12,960 bases of DNA from an uncultured Oscillibacter sp. Lineage in GTDB: Bacteria; Bacillota; Clostridia; Oscillospirales; Oscillospiraceae. The DNA lies in contig CAMMCS010000037.1 of the NCBI GenBank assembly GCA_946494635.1, positions 1 through 12,960 on the forward strand, in the 5' to 3' direction. Below, in pieces: positions 1 to 7,313 of this stretch. The position numbers and the translations under genes were made by a program. How positions within the stretch are numbered: position 1 is the stretch's first letter; each line of letters opens with the position of its first letter. The notes under the pieces are model-generated. The model did not search any database. It worked only from the letters and a program-made list of their open reading frames with translations, and was not told the origin of the DNA.

Positions 1-642
1 CTCTGACAATACAGTGGGTCCGGGCTTCCGCCCGGAAACTGCGTCGGCTGCCGCTTGCGGCAAGCCAGACGCTCTGCTTGCCCCACCTGTCGGTGGGTAA
101 ACTCCGCTTCCCGACCGTGTGGGTAATGGCAGCTCCGGTGCTCTCCGCATTGCGGGGAGCTGTGGTATTCGTATTTTTCCCGCCTTTCTTTTCGTCCTCC
201 AAAAAGCGGCCGGAAGATGAAAATCCCCTCTCCGTAGTCTTGGGAACAGAGGCCCAGATCCGTCTTGGAGACTTTGTGAGGGGGAGAGACCCTGCCCCTC
301 CCGTGATCGGGCCGCACAGGGACTCACACGGCCAAGCAGAGATTGTAATAGTGTTTATCTTCTCCCCGTTAGGTCCAGGGCAACTTTCCCTTGTCAACAG
401 TATCGCAATCTCGGCAATCAGCAGAGCCGCTTCTCTCCTTTCTGTCGTCGGCCCTTGGCCGAAAAGTGGGGCTGGTCCTCTGCCCGAATGCTATGTCGGT
501 GGCTACTTACGGCAACCTGGACGACTTTTCTTCCCAGCAGAAAGCCCTGTGGAGCATGCTGTCCGGAGACATTGGCTGTCGCTTGGTGATGAGAACATCC
601 CAGGGAAACTCCCCACTTTTTTCTTCTGTTCTAACAAAACGC
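1..642. other. Stretch without a recognisable gene, possible mobile-element remnant
   Basis: I see no convincing gene here. Open frames exist on both strands, but the longest (78-821 plus) runs through hairpins and low-complexity text and resembles no family. A plus-strand frame at about 373-669 (92 residues from a TTG at 391) has a gene-like middle section with G/C-ending codons. It has no clear start or ribosome site, and its end runs into the tail of the broken manA on the other strand. The stretch may be an eroded gene or the edge of another element. The hairpin cluster at its left end is listed separately. Confidence 0.4.
19..160. repeat. Cluster of four short stem-loops
   Basis: Four perfect or near-perfect inverted repeats follow one another. 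They are TCCGGGC/GCCCGGA at 19-36 (4-nt loop), TGCCGC/GCGGCA at 49-62, CCCACC/GGTGGG at 82-97 (4-nt loop), and GCTCTCCGCA/TGCGGGGAGC at 140-160 (one G-T wobble, almost no loop). No T-run follows any of them, so they do not look like intrinsic terminators. Such clusters occur at transfer origins, replication origins and integration-element ends. Which of these applies here cannot be decided from the sequence. Confidence 0.5.
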
Positions 643-1217
643 CTACCACATCCCAACTTGAGTACATGAATACCTGCAGTCTCTCTCCAGGTGGTAGGCC
701 CCACCATTGGCCGGAAGGAATACGCTCTCTGCTTTCTTCACATACTGCTTGTACAAAACTTGGCAAAAGGTATTTTCCTCAATACGACACTCAAATTCTT
801 TCATTTCGAGTTCTCGTGTAAATCCTAGATAGATATAAGAATCTGGGTCAGCGTCAAGGATATACCACATTTCCATCTTTCCTAATTGCCTCTCATGCTC
901 TAAGGCGTACAAATTAGGCGGATGGACCTGAACAGACAGATCCTCTTTGGCGTCTATGTACTTGATAAGAATGGGAAACTCCGGAAACAGAACTCCATAA
1001 TTCCCCAGCATCTTTCTACCCTCGCTCCGAATATATTCATCCAAAGTGTATCCTACATAAGTCCCGTTTTCAATGTAGCTGGGTCCAGAAGGGTGACAGG
1101 AGAGCAGCCACACCTCTCCTAAACTAGGGCCATCGTATTGGATTCCATAGTCTATCTTCAGCCGCCTCCCCCCCACAGGGTATCTACACAGTGCGGCTTT
1201 AATTTCAAAATTGCCAT
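643..1217 (-). pseudogene. manA: Mannose-6-phosphate isomerase, class I, frameshifted and 3'-truncated
   Basis: This is a relative of type I phosphomannose isomerase, the zinc enzyme that interconverts mannose-6-P and fructose-6-P. An ATG at 1217, preceded by AAAGGAGAG, encodes MAILKLKPHCVDTLWGG and then hits a stop at 1160-1158. The family sequence continues in the next frame (GGRRLKIDYG..., from 1176) after a run of seven G on the coding strand (1174-1168). Eight G would restore the frame. The second part keeps GEVWLLSCHPSGPS, the zinc-binding QVHPPN and GKMEMWYILDADP. Homology fades near base 740, and the frame ends at 643 after about 193 residues in total, against 300 or more in intact enzymes, so the C-terminal third is lost. 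The gene lies 23 bases behind ptsI and is the last of the operon. It is probably a dead gene, unless the G-run is a sequencing error or a phase switch, but the missing C-terminus argues against activity either way. Confidence 0.75.
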
Positions 1218-1240
1218 TGTCTCTCCTTTAAGCTAGTAAG

Positions 1241-2968
1241 CTAGACCTGGCGTGCATTTTGCTGTCCATTTGTCCTTGCGAGTATATCTTGAACTTCTTG
1301 ACGGCTGCCGCACAATAAAACCTGCTCTGCCAAGGATCGGCAATCTTCTGCCCTCCAATTTGCCAGGACGGCACGGCTTCGGATAATCGCGCCGGGAGAC
1401 ATCGATAACTCCCGCACTCCCATCCCCCAAAATATAGGCAACAGCTCCGGGTCCGCCGCCGCCTCGCCACACATCCCGCACAGAATACCGGCGCGCTCTG
1501 CAGCCCCTGCTGTCATGGCGATCAGCCGAAGCACCGCCGGGTCATAGGGAGAGTACAGATGGTCTACGCTCGGGTTGCCCCGTTCCGCTGCCATGGTATA
1601 CTGGATCAAATCGTTGGTGCCAATGGAGAAAAAGTCCGCCTCTCGGGCCAGGCAGTCCGCTATGACTGCGGCCGCAGGCACCTCCACCATAATGCCCACC
1701 GGCACCTTCCGCACGGGAACGCCCTCGCGGAGCAGTTCCTTTCTGGCCTCCTCCAGCATGGCTTTGGCGCTTCTCAGCTCTCCCAGGGTGGAAATCATCG
1801 GAAACATAATCTTCAGATCTCCATAACTGCCGGCCCGCAGCAGCGCCCTCAGCTGGACACGGAACAGCTCACGCCGCTCCAGGCACAGCCGGATGGCCCG
1901 GCATCCCAGGAAGGGGTTCTCCTCCCGCTCCATGGGCAGGGCGGGAATAGCCTTGTCGCCTCCCACATCCAGCGTTCGGATGATCACCGGCCGCCCGCCC
2001 ATAGTCTCCAGCACCTGGCGGTAGGCCTGAAACTGCGTCTCCTCGTCGGGGAGGGCAGGCTGATCCATATAGAGGAATTCGCTGCGCAGCAGGCCGATGC
2101 CCTCCGCGCCGGCATCCAGAGCCGCCTGCGCCTCCGCCGCGGTCCCAATGTTTCCACAGATTAGCCCAGCTTCCCCGTCCAGCGTCCGGCTGGGCACGGT
2201 GCGAAAGACGTCCAGCTGCTGCTTTTCCGCTTCCGCCTCCCGGCGCCGCTCTGAAAAGAGGGCCAGTTCAGCCTCATCCGGATTGACCGTGACAACGCCC
2301 TTCTCTCCGTCCACCAGGACGGTATCTCCGTCCTCCGCCGCTTCCGGTACGCCGCAGACCGAGGGAATCCCCAGATTGCGTGAGATAATCCCCACATGGG
2401 AGTAATATCCCCCACGGCTGGTGACAATCCCGGACACATGCGCCAGATCCATACGGATGGTGTCAGAGGGGGTCAGCTCTTCCGCCACCAAAATCGTGCC
2501 CGCCGGCAGGACACTGTAGTCCCGCGGCGTCACCCCCAGCGCTCGCATCAATAGGCGCTTCCGCACATCCTCGGCGTCGCCCGCACGCAGACGCATGTAC
2601 TCGTCCGCCGCCTGCTGGAACAGCTCCACAATTCCGCCCAGGACTTTGTCGATGGCCTGGGCCATGTTCAGCCCCTCGTCCCGAATGGCCTCCTGGATGG
2701 GTTCCAAAACGGCATATTCGTCCTGGAGCAGGGTCAGCTGGGCATCCAGAATCTCAGCCTCATGCCCGCCCAGCTTTTCCTGCGCCTCCTGGACCGTCTT
2801 CCGCAGATCCTCCTCTGCGGCGTCATAGCACTGGCGGAAACGCAGGAGCTCCTGCTCCGGGTCCCGAGGCCGCTCAGCCGGAGGCTCCAGCCGGAGCTTC
2901 TCCACCACCCGGGCCTGTCCCATTCCCAGGCCGGGGGAGATTTTTGTGCCTTGATAAATCAGGGCCAT
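1241..2968 (-). CDS. ptsI: PTS enzyme I (phosphoenolpyruvate-protein phosphotransferase)
   Basis: Cytoplasmic enzyme I takes phosphate from PEP onto a histidine and hands it to HPr. From the ATG at 2968 the protein has 575 residues, the same as the E. coli enzyme. The GTG at 2977 has no well-placed ribosome site. Seen in order: the helical HPr-binding domain (about 25-145); the phosphohistidine segment GGYYSHVGIISRNLGIPS with His191; the PEP-binding barrel with LLRSEFLYMD, IIRTLDVGGDK and NPFLGCRAIR; FFSIGTNDLIQYTMAAER; and the catalytic cysteine in ILCGMCGEAA. The active-site motif is unusual: most EI have GG(R/K)TSH, whereas here it is GGYYSH. The gene begins 13 bases after ptsH and directly precedes the broken manA. 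Its place inside a sugar operon suggests a dedicated copy for this transport system, possibly tuned to its own HPr. Confidence 0.95.
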   Translation of the reverse strand: MALIYQGTKISPGLGMGQARVVEKLRLEPPAERPRDPEQELLRFRQCYDAAEEDLRKTVQEAQEKLGGHEAEILDAQLTLLQDEYAVLEPIQEAIRDEGLNMAQAIDKVLGGIVELFQQAADEYMRLRAGDAEDVRKRLLMRALGVTPRDYSVLPAGTILVAEELTPSDTIRMDLAHVSGIVTSRGGYYSHVGIISRNLGIPSVCGVPEAAEDGDTVLVDGEKGVVTVNPDEAELALFSERRREAEAEKQQLDVFRTVPSRTLDGEAGLICGNIGTAAEAQAALDAGAEGIGLLRSEFLYMDQPALPDEETQFQAYRQVLETMGGRPVIIRTLDVGGDKAIPALPMEREENPFLGCRAIRLCLERRELFRVQLRALLRAGSYGDLKIMFPMISTLGELRSAKAMLEEARKELLREGVPVRKVPVGIMVEVPAAAVIADCLAREADFFSIGTNDLIQYTMAAERGNPSVDHLYSPYDPAVLRLIAMTAGAAERAGILCGMCGEAAADPELLPIFWGMGVRELSMSPGAIIRSRAVLANWRAEDCRSLAEQVLLCGSRQEVQDILARTNGQQNARQV

Positions 2969-2981
2969 ACACCTCACATCC

Positions 2982-3245
2982 TCACTCGCCTAAGCCGCTC
3001 TCCACCGCATCCACGATGGTCCGCAGAGCGTCCTCCTCCTGTTCGCCATCACAGACAATGGTGATCTGGGTTCCGCACTTCACGCAGGCGGAGAGCACGC
3101 TTACGATGGACTTTCCGTTGAATGTCCGCGCCCCCTTCTGCAGGTTTACCTTGCAGGGGAAGCGGGCCGCTGTCTTTACAAATACGTTGGCTGGCCGGGC
3201 ATGGAGCCCGGTGGGGTTCTTTACACATACTTCCTCACTGATCAT
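2982..3245 (-). CDS. ptsH: Phosphocarrier protein HPr
   Basis: HPr shuttles phosphate from enzyme I to the PTS IIA proteins. I start at the ATG at 3245, preceded by AGGAAGG and GGGA, because this gives an 87-residue protein with the canonical numbering: His15 in NPTGLHARPA is the EI-dependent phosphorylation site, and Ser46 in NGKSIVSVL is the site used by HPr kinase in Firmicutes. A longer in-frame start at 3275 would lie inside the preceding HAD gene and has no family support. Both regulatory sites are intact, so it could in principle also take part in HPr(Ser-P) catabolite control. The gene sits 11 bases after the HAD gene and 13 before ptsI, so ptsH and ptsI are an embedded pair in this operon. 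Confidence 0.95.
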   Translation of the reverse strand: MISEEVCVKNPTGLHARPANVFVKTAARFPCKVNLQKGARTFNGKSIVSVLSACVKCGTQITIVCDGEQEEDALRTIVDAVESGLGE

Positions 3246-3256
3246 TTTGATTTTCC

Positions 3257-3958
3257 CTACCTTCCTGTCTGGCATTCCCGGGGCCCTTCGGCCGAAGCGG
3301 CGGGCCGGTCCATCTCCTCCAAAAAAGGGATCACATCGAACAGGGTGTCAAACCGGCGGAGGAGCAAGGAGCGGATTTCTTCATCCGGCTCCCGCAGGTC
3401 CGGAACCATACAGGGGAGAAAACCTCCCGCCGCGGCTGCCCGGATTCCGTTATAACTGTCCTCCAGCACCAGAGTCTCCTGGGGCCGGGTGTGCAGCAGC
3501 TCTGCCGCCGCATAGAAAATCTGGGGGTCCGGTTTGCTCCGCTCTACCATATCCCCACAGACCCGGAGGGGGAAGTCCTCCAGCAGTCCGGTCCGCCGCA
3601 GGTTGTCCTCCGCCGTCTGTGCGGCGGAAGAGGTGGCCATGGCCCACCGCAATCCTCGCTGCCGCAGCTGGGCAATCAGCTCCTGCAGACCCGGCTTCAC
3701 CGGGATGCCGTACTCCTGAATGTACCGCTGGCGGAATGCCGCGCGCACTGCCCGGACGCCTTCATAGTCAAAATCTGGCCCAAACCGTTTCATCTGGACC
3801 TGTCTGATCTGGACCGCGTTCATTCCCATCATATCGGGCAGACCGCTCCTCAGATCCAGGCCCAGGCGCTCCTGGGCATAGTCAATGGAGAGCTGGGCGA
3901 TCCGCTCTGTATCCAGCATCAGGCCGTCCATGTCAAAGATGACGCCGCTGATTCTCAT
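3257..3958 (-). CDS. HAD-superfamily phosphatase / beta-phosphoglucomutase-like hydrolase
   Basis: This is a cytoplasmic HAD enzyme of the beta-phosphoglucomutase/phosphatase subfamily. It has 233 residues from the ATG at 3958, and the longer start at 3991 lies inside the preceding gene. Visible motifs: I, IFDMDGLMLDTE (nucleophile Asp9, acid/base Asp11); II, AMATSS (Thr109/Ser110); III, ERSKPDP (Lys142); IV, LVLEDSYNGIRAA (Glu166, Asp167). The helical cap lies at about residues 15-85. Members dephosphorylate or isomerise small sugar phosphates, and the exact substrate cannot be read from the sequence. Sitting between the FAD oxidoreductase and ptsH, it probably acts on the phosphorylated product delivered by the PTS, for example by removing the phosphate at the end of the pathway. 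The C-terminal 25 residues are rich in Glu, Pro and Ala and probably disordered. Confidence 0.88.
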   Translation of the reverse strand: MRISGVIFDMDGLMLDTERIAQLSIDYAQERLGLDLRSGLPDMMGMNAVQIRQVQMKRFGPDFDYEGVRAVRAAFRQRYIQEYGIPVKPGLQELIAQLRQRGLRWAMATSSAAQTAEDNLRRTGLLEDFPLRVCGDMVERSKPDPQIFYAAAELLHTRPQETLVLEDSYNGIRAAAAGGFLPCMVPDLREPDEEIRSLLLRRFDTLFDVIPFLEEMDRPAASAEGPRECQTGR

Positions 3959-3962
3959 TGCC

Positions 3963-5099
3963 TCACACTCCGGTGGGTTTGAACCGGTCATAGTTCAGTG
4001 CGGAGACGTCCACACAGGTGGGCTCACCCAGCGCCAGCTCCGCCACCACCTTTCCCACAGCCGGTCCGATGGCAAAGCCGTGACCCGAGAAGCCGCAGGC
4101 CAGGATCAGGCCGGGGACCTCCGGAATCTCCTGGATAATGGGCAGCCGGTCCACCATGGAATCCAGCCATCCCGCCCAGTGGCGCACCACCTTCACATTC
4201 TTTAACCCAGGGAGGAATTTGGCAACAGCCCGGCACTTATCCGCCGCCTGCTTGTCTGTGTTGATTGGTTTGTCGTCATAGCATTCCTCATAGCGCTCCA
4301 GGTTGGTGTTCCCGCCGAAGATAAAAGAGCCGTGCTTGGTCTGACTGCCGTAAAAGTTTCCATCGGCACAGCTGACACGAACCTGGAACATGGGGGGCTG
4401 AACCTCTGTAATCAGGCACTCGTCCACCCGCTTCAGGAAGGGAATCCAGAGCCCTACCGTTTTGGCGATCCGCCGGGAATTAAAGCCGGCCGCCAGGACC
4501 ACCTTGTCCGCCTCATAGACGGTACCGGCTTCTGTGATTACTCTGCGTATGCGGCCCTGCCGCTTTTCTAGCGCCACTACATTCTCGCCGGTGATATAGC
4601 GCACCCCCAGGCGGCGGGCCGCCCGATAGTAGGCCAGCGTGGTCACCATGGGATTGGCGTGTCCATCCATCTCGCTCCAGACCGCCTTCTCCACATAGTC
4701 GGAGAGATAGGGACAGATCTCCCGGGCCTCCTTCCCGTCCACCAGCTGAGAGGGCGCCCCCGCCTTCCGGTCCTTGGCCAGCTTTTTGTCCAGGCTGGCA
4801 ATCTGGCTCTCGGAATGGGCCAAGGTCAAGCTGCCGGCACGCACATACTCCAAATCGGCATCCAGCTCCTCACCCAGGGTGGGCCAGATCTCGTAGATCG
4901 CCTTGGCCGCCAGCTCCGCCTCCGGAGAGACGCGTCCGCCCAGGCGGACGCCGGCTCCGTTCCGGCTGGAGGCTCCGTCGCCCACATTGGTATACTTCTC
5001 CAGCACGGTTACCCGAAGCCCCCGCTTGGCCAGCTCATAGGCCGTGGCGCTGCCTACGATGCCGGAGCCGATCACAATCACATCGGCAGTATTAATCAC
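3963..5099 (-). CDS. FAD-dependent amine/amino-acid oxidoreductase (DadA / HcnC-like subunit)
   Basis: Flavoenzyme of the D-amino-acid oxidase/glycine oxidase superfamily, which oxidises C-N bonds. The start is a GTG at 5099: AGAGGTG lies 7 bases upstream, and the next residues (INTADVIVIGSGIVGS) begin the FAD-binding Rossmann fold exactly where the family does. The protein has 378 residues. Longer frames only read back into the preceding gene. Seen: GSGIVG at 11-16; GASSRNGAGVRLGGR at about 43-57, which contacts FAD; and the C-terminal ACGFSGHGFAIGPAVG, which closes the flavin site. It overlaps the stop of the BFD gene (GTGATTAA). Together with the three genes upstream it matches the HcnABC / octopine-nopaline oxidase / archaeal proline dehydrogenase architecture, in which this subunit carries the substrate site and electrons pass to the Fe-S partners rather than to oxygen. 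The substrate is unknown; a sugar-amine conjugate is my inference from the PTS context. Confidence 0.87.
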   Translation of the reverse strand: MINTADVIVIGSGIVGSATAYELAKRGLRVTVLEKYTNVGDGASSRNGAGVRLGGRVSPEAELAAKAIYEIWPTLGEELDADLEYVRAGSLTLAHSESQIASLDKKLAKDRKAGAPSQLVDGKEAREICPYLSDYVEKAVWSEMDGHANPMVTTLAYYRAARRLGVRYITGENVVALEKRQGRIRRVITEAGTVYEADKVVLAAGFNSRRIAKTVGLWIPFLKRVDECLITEVQPPMFQVRVSCADGNFYGSQTKHGSFIFGGNTNLERYEECYDDKPINTDKQAADKCRAVAKFLPGLKNVKVVRHWAGWLDSMVDRLPIIQEIPEVPGLILACGFSGHGFAIGPAVGKVVAELALGEPTCVDVSALNYDRFKPTGV

Positions 5100-5418
5100 G
5101 GTCAAACACCTCTTTTCCATAGGCATCCACCACAACCGGCCGGGCAGGTCCCCGGGCGGTACAGTCCTCCAGCTGGGCCGGACGGCATCCCAGCTCCGCG
5201 GCCAGAATGCTTTTGACATTCCGGCCGCAGGTGTTGCCCTGACACAGCCCCATTCCCGCTCTTAGATACCGGCGGATCTCCGTCATGGTGTACATGCCCT
5301 CATGGATCGCCCGGCGGATCTCGCCCTTGGTAATCTCCTCACACCGGCACACGATCATGTCGTCATCCGGTCCGGGCACATAGGGGCCCAGATCCAGGCT
5401 CCGATCAAAAATCGCCAT
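5092..5418 (-). CDS. BFD-like [2Fe-2S]-binding subunit of the amine dehydrogenase
   Basis: Small electron-transfer protein of the bacterioferritin-associated-ferredoxin (Fer2_BFD) type. It has 108 residues from the ATG at 5418, which shares one base with the preceding stop (TGATG) and has GGAGGAGG upstream; the longer start at 5460 has no family support. The four cluster cysteines are C24 and C26 (VCRCEEIT) and C59 and C64 (GLCQGNTCGR), the CxC...CxxxxC pattern of the family. A tail with ARPVVVDAYGKE follows, as in the stand-alone domains of opine-oxidase and HCN-synthase complexes. In some relatives this domain is fused to the HcnB-like subunit; here it is separate, between HcnB-like and HcnC-like genes. 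It probably relays electrons between the two flavoproteins. Confidence 0.88.
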   Translation of the reverse strand: MAIFDRSLDLGPYVPGPDDDMIVCRCEEITKGEIRRAIHEGMYTMTEIRRYLRAGMGLCQGNTCGRNVKSILAAELGCRPAQLEDCTARGPARPVVVDAYGKEVFDRD

Positions 5419-6998
5419 CACTTGTCCTCCTCCCTGCGGAAAAATCTTGCCTTCATGCACATGTCCTGAGGGACCCGGATGGTCAGCAGCGCCGTGCGGT
5501 CAAAGGCCGGAGACGTCCGGCAGGAGACCACCTGCGCCTTACAGACCTCGCTCCCATCCCGGCCCAGCGCCGTGCCGGTCTCCCCGGCCTGGGGATAGGG
5601 AAGCAGCTCATAGGGCATGGTCACTGTGGCAAAGCCGCCGCCCACATCCTCATCCACCAGGAAAATAGCCTGCCCGGAGCAGGAGGCCACGCACATCCCG
5701 CATCCGGTGCACTGGGCCTCTTCGTTCACCTCCGGCAGACGGGTGATCTGATCCCCCACCTTGATGCATCCAAACCTACAGGCGTCTTGACAGGGATTGC
5801 AGGGGATATTTTGGGTGCACTCGATCACCGGGTGAATTCCCTTGCGGTGTTTGACGCCGGGATAGCGCTCGATCTCATCATCGGCCACATAGCCCTGTTT
5901 CAACAGGGTCTGAGATAGCGGGATTCCCTCGTCGGTAACCGTCAGGTCGGTGCGCCCCTTGTTTTCCGGGCTGAACATCCCCTCATGGAGCTGCTTCAGC
6001 GAGGCGCGGAGGGTTTCCACCTCCCGGTCCCGCTCCGCTTCGTCTATGTAACCCAGCCGCTCCGCCGCCGCAGTACCGGCGATTCGGCCGTTGATCATGG
6101 CGGAGCTGGCCTCCTCGATGCCGGCCACATCGCCCGCCGCATAGATGCCGGGGATGGAGGTCTCCCCCCACTGGCTGACCACAGGCACGGTTCCGCCCCG
6201 GTCCTCCGAGCGGCACTTGATCATGCTGGTCAGCTGGCTCATGGGGCTCAGCCCCACCGCCATACAAATGGTGTCCACATCAAAATGCTTCTCCGTGCCG
6301 GGGATGGGGCGGAACCGCTCGTCCACCTGGGCAATAACGGCGCCGGTGACACGGTCGCTCCCCTCCGCCCTCAAAACAGTGTGGGACACATAGAAGGGCA
6401 CGCCCATACGGGCCAGCTTGGCGGCATGGACGCCGTAGCCGCCCACCCGCGGGGCTGCGTCAATCACTGCCGCCAGCTTCACACCGGCCTGGATCAGCTG
6501 ATAGCCCACCACAAGGCCCACGTTTCCGCTGCCCACCATCAAAACCCGCTGTCCGGGCTGAACGCCGTGGAGGTTCATCAATGTCTGGGCCGCGCCGGCG
6601 CCCATAACGCCGGGAAGCGTCCATCCCGGGAAGGGGATCATATTCTCTCTGGCCCCCGCCGCCACAATGATGGTGTCTCCCTTATAGTGGGCGGTCTCGC
6701 CCTCCATGTTCACCAGGATCTCTTTGTTGTCATAGATCCCCATAACCACCGCGTTCAGGTGGACGGTCACTCCGGCATCTGAGGCCTCCTGCAGCAACTC
6801 TTTGCCGATGTTGAAGCCGCGGACCTTGGCGTGGTGTTCCTTGGAACCGAAGAATTTATGGATCTGTTTGAACAGCTGTCCTCCAGGGCTGGCATTTTCA
6901 TCAAAAACCGCCGTCTTCGCGCCATAGCGGGCCGCCTGAATGGCGGCGGAGAGGCCGGCCGGGCCGGCGCCCACCACAATCAGATCATATCGCTTCAT
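5418..6998 (-). CDS. FAD/NAD(P)-dependent oxidoreductase with C-terminal 4Fe-4S region (HcnB-like subunit)
   Basis: Pyridine-nucleotide-disulfide-type flavoprotein of 526 residues; the ATG at 6998 follows AAAGGAGGAAT. An FAD-binding GAGPAG lies at 10-15, SPGGQL at 38-42, a second dinucleotide motif GSGNVG at 156-161, and the ATG-like GIYAAGDVAGIEEAS at about 284-298. The C-terminal third carries two cysteine groups: C394, C400, C403, C407 and C411, then C430, C433, C436 and C440 (CTGCGMCVASCS). The second is a standard [4Fe-4S] motif except that Ser replaces the usual Pro. Three more cysteines (486, 493, 514) follow. This ferredoxin-like addition is absent from HCN synthase HcnB and resembles anaerobic members of the family, so electrons probably leave through iron-sulfur centres to NAD(P) or ferredoxin; the acceptor is not certain. 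It starts 3 bases after the HcnA-like gene and overlaps the BFD gene by one base, so co-translation is likely. Confidence 0.88.
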   Translation of the reverse strand: MKRYDLIVVGAGPAGLSAAIQAARYGAKTAVFDENASPGGQLFKQIHKFFGSKEHHAKVRGFNIGKELLQEASDAGVTVHLNAVVMGIYDNKEILVNMEGETAHYKGDTIIVAAGARENMIPFPGWTLPGVMGAGAAQTLMNLHGVQPGQRVLMVGSGNVGLVVGYQLIQAGVKLAAVIDAAPRVGGYGVHAAKLARMGVPFYVSHTVLRAEGSDRVTGAVIAQVDERFRPIPGTEKHFDVDTICMAVGLSPMSQLTSMIKCRSEDRGGTVPVVSQWGETSIPGIYAAGDVAGIEEASSAMINGRIAGTAAAERLGYIDEAERDREVETLRASLKQLHEGMFSPENKGRTDLTVTDEGIPLSQTLLKQGYVADDEIERYPGVKHRKGIHPVIECTQNIPCNPCQDACRFGCIKVGDQITRLPEVNEEAQCTGCGMCVASCSGQAIFLVDEDVGGGFATVTMPYELLPYPQAGETGTALGRDGSEVCKAQVVSCRTSPAFDRTALLTIRVPQDMCMKARFFRREEDK

Positions 6999-7001
6999 GC
7001 C

Positions 7002-7313
7002 CTATTCCTCCTTTGCGGACACGCCGTACTGGGTCTGCACCTTCATACCCGCCTTCAGGGGCGTGACGCAGGTGCGGACGTTGGGCTCGCCGTCCACAAT
7101 CATGACACAGTCTGTGCACCGCCCGATGGCACAGAAGACGCCCCGGGGCTCATGCTCCTTCAGGGTATACCGGTGGACCATCACGCCTGCGGCTTTAAGG
7201 GCCGCCGCAATCGGCTCCCCCTCATAGCCCTGCATCTCCTTTCCGTCCAGGGTAAAAGAGACCAGCTTTCCCTTCTCATAGCCGCCCAAGATCGGGTGTT
7301 CTTGGATTCTCAC
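7002..7313 (-). CDS. [2Fe-2S] ferredoxin-like subunit (HcnA-like)
   Basis: Protein of 103 residues, the smallest part of the amine-dehydrogenase module. The start is a GTG at 7313 with GGAGGAG about eight bases upstream; it overlaps the stop of the membrane-protein gene (GTGA), which implies translational coupling. Residues 16-47 (KLVSFTLDGKEMQGYEGEPIAAALKAAGV) form the ubiquitin-like fold of plant-type ferredoxins. The cluster cysteines are C61, C66 and C69 (FCAIGRCTDCV) and C82 (RTCVTPL). Family members are HcnA, the N-terminal part of opine-oxidase A subunits, and SoxA-like domains of sarcosine oxidase. It should dock on the HcnB-like flavoprotein encoded 3 bases downstream. Confidence 0.9.
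   Translation of the reverse strand: MRIQEHPILGGYEKGKLVSFTLDGKEMQGYEGEPIAAALKAAGVMVHRYTLKEHEPRGVFCAIGRCTDCVMIVDGEPNVRTCVTPLKAGMKVQTQYGVSAKEE

Noticed and set aside
78..821. Plus-strand frame of 247 codons
   Set aside because: It crosses the hairpin cluster and the antisense of manA, starts without a ribosome site and shows no recognisable domain.
3963..5219. Longer 418-residue version of the FAD oxidoreductase
   Set aside because: The extra 40 residues are the BFD gene read in another frame; the GTG at 5099 has a good ribosome site and begins right at the Rossmann fold.
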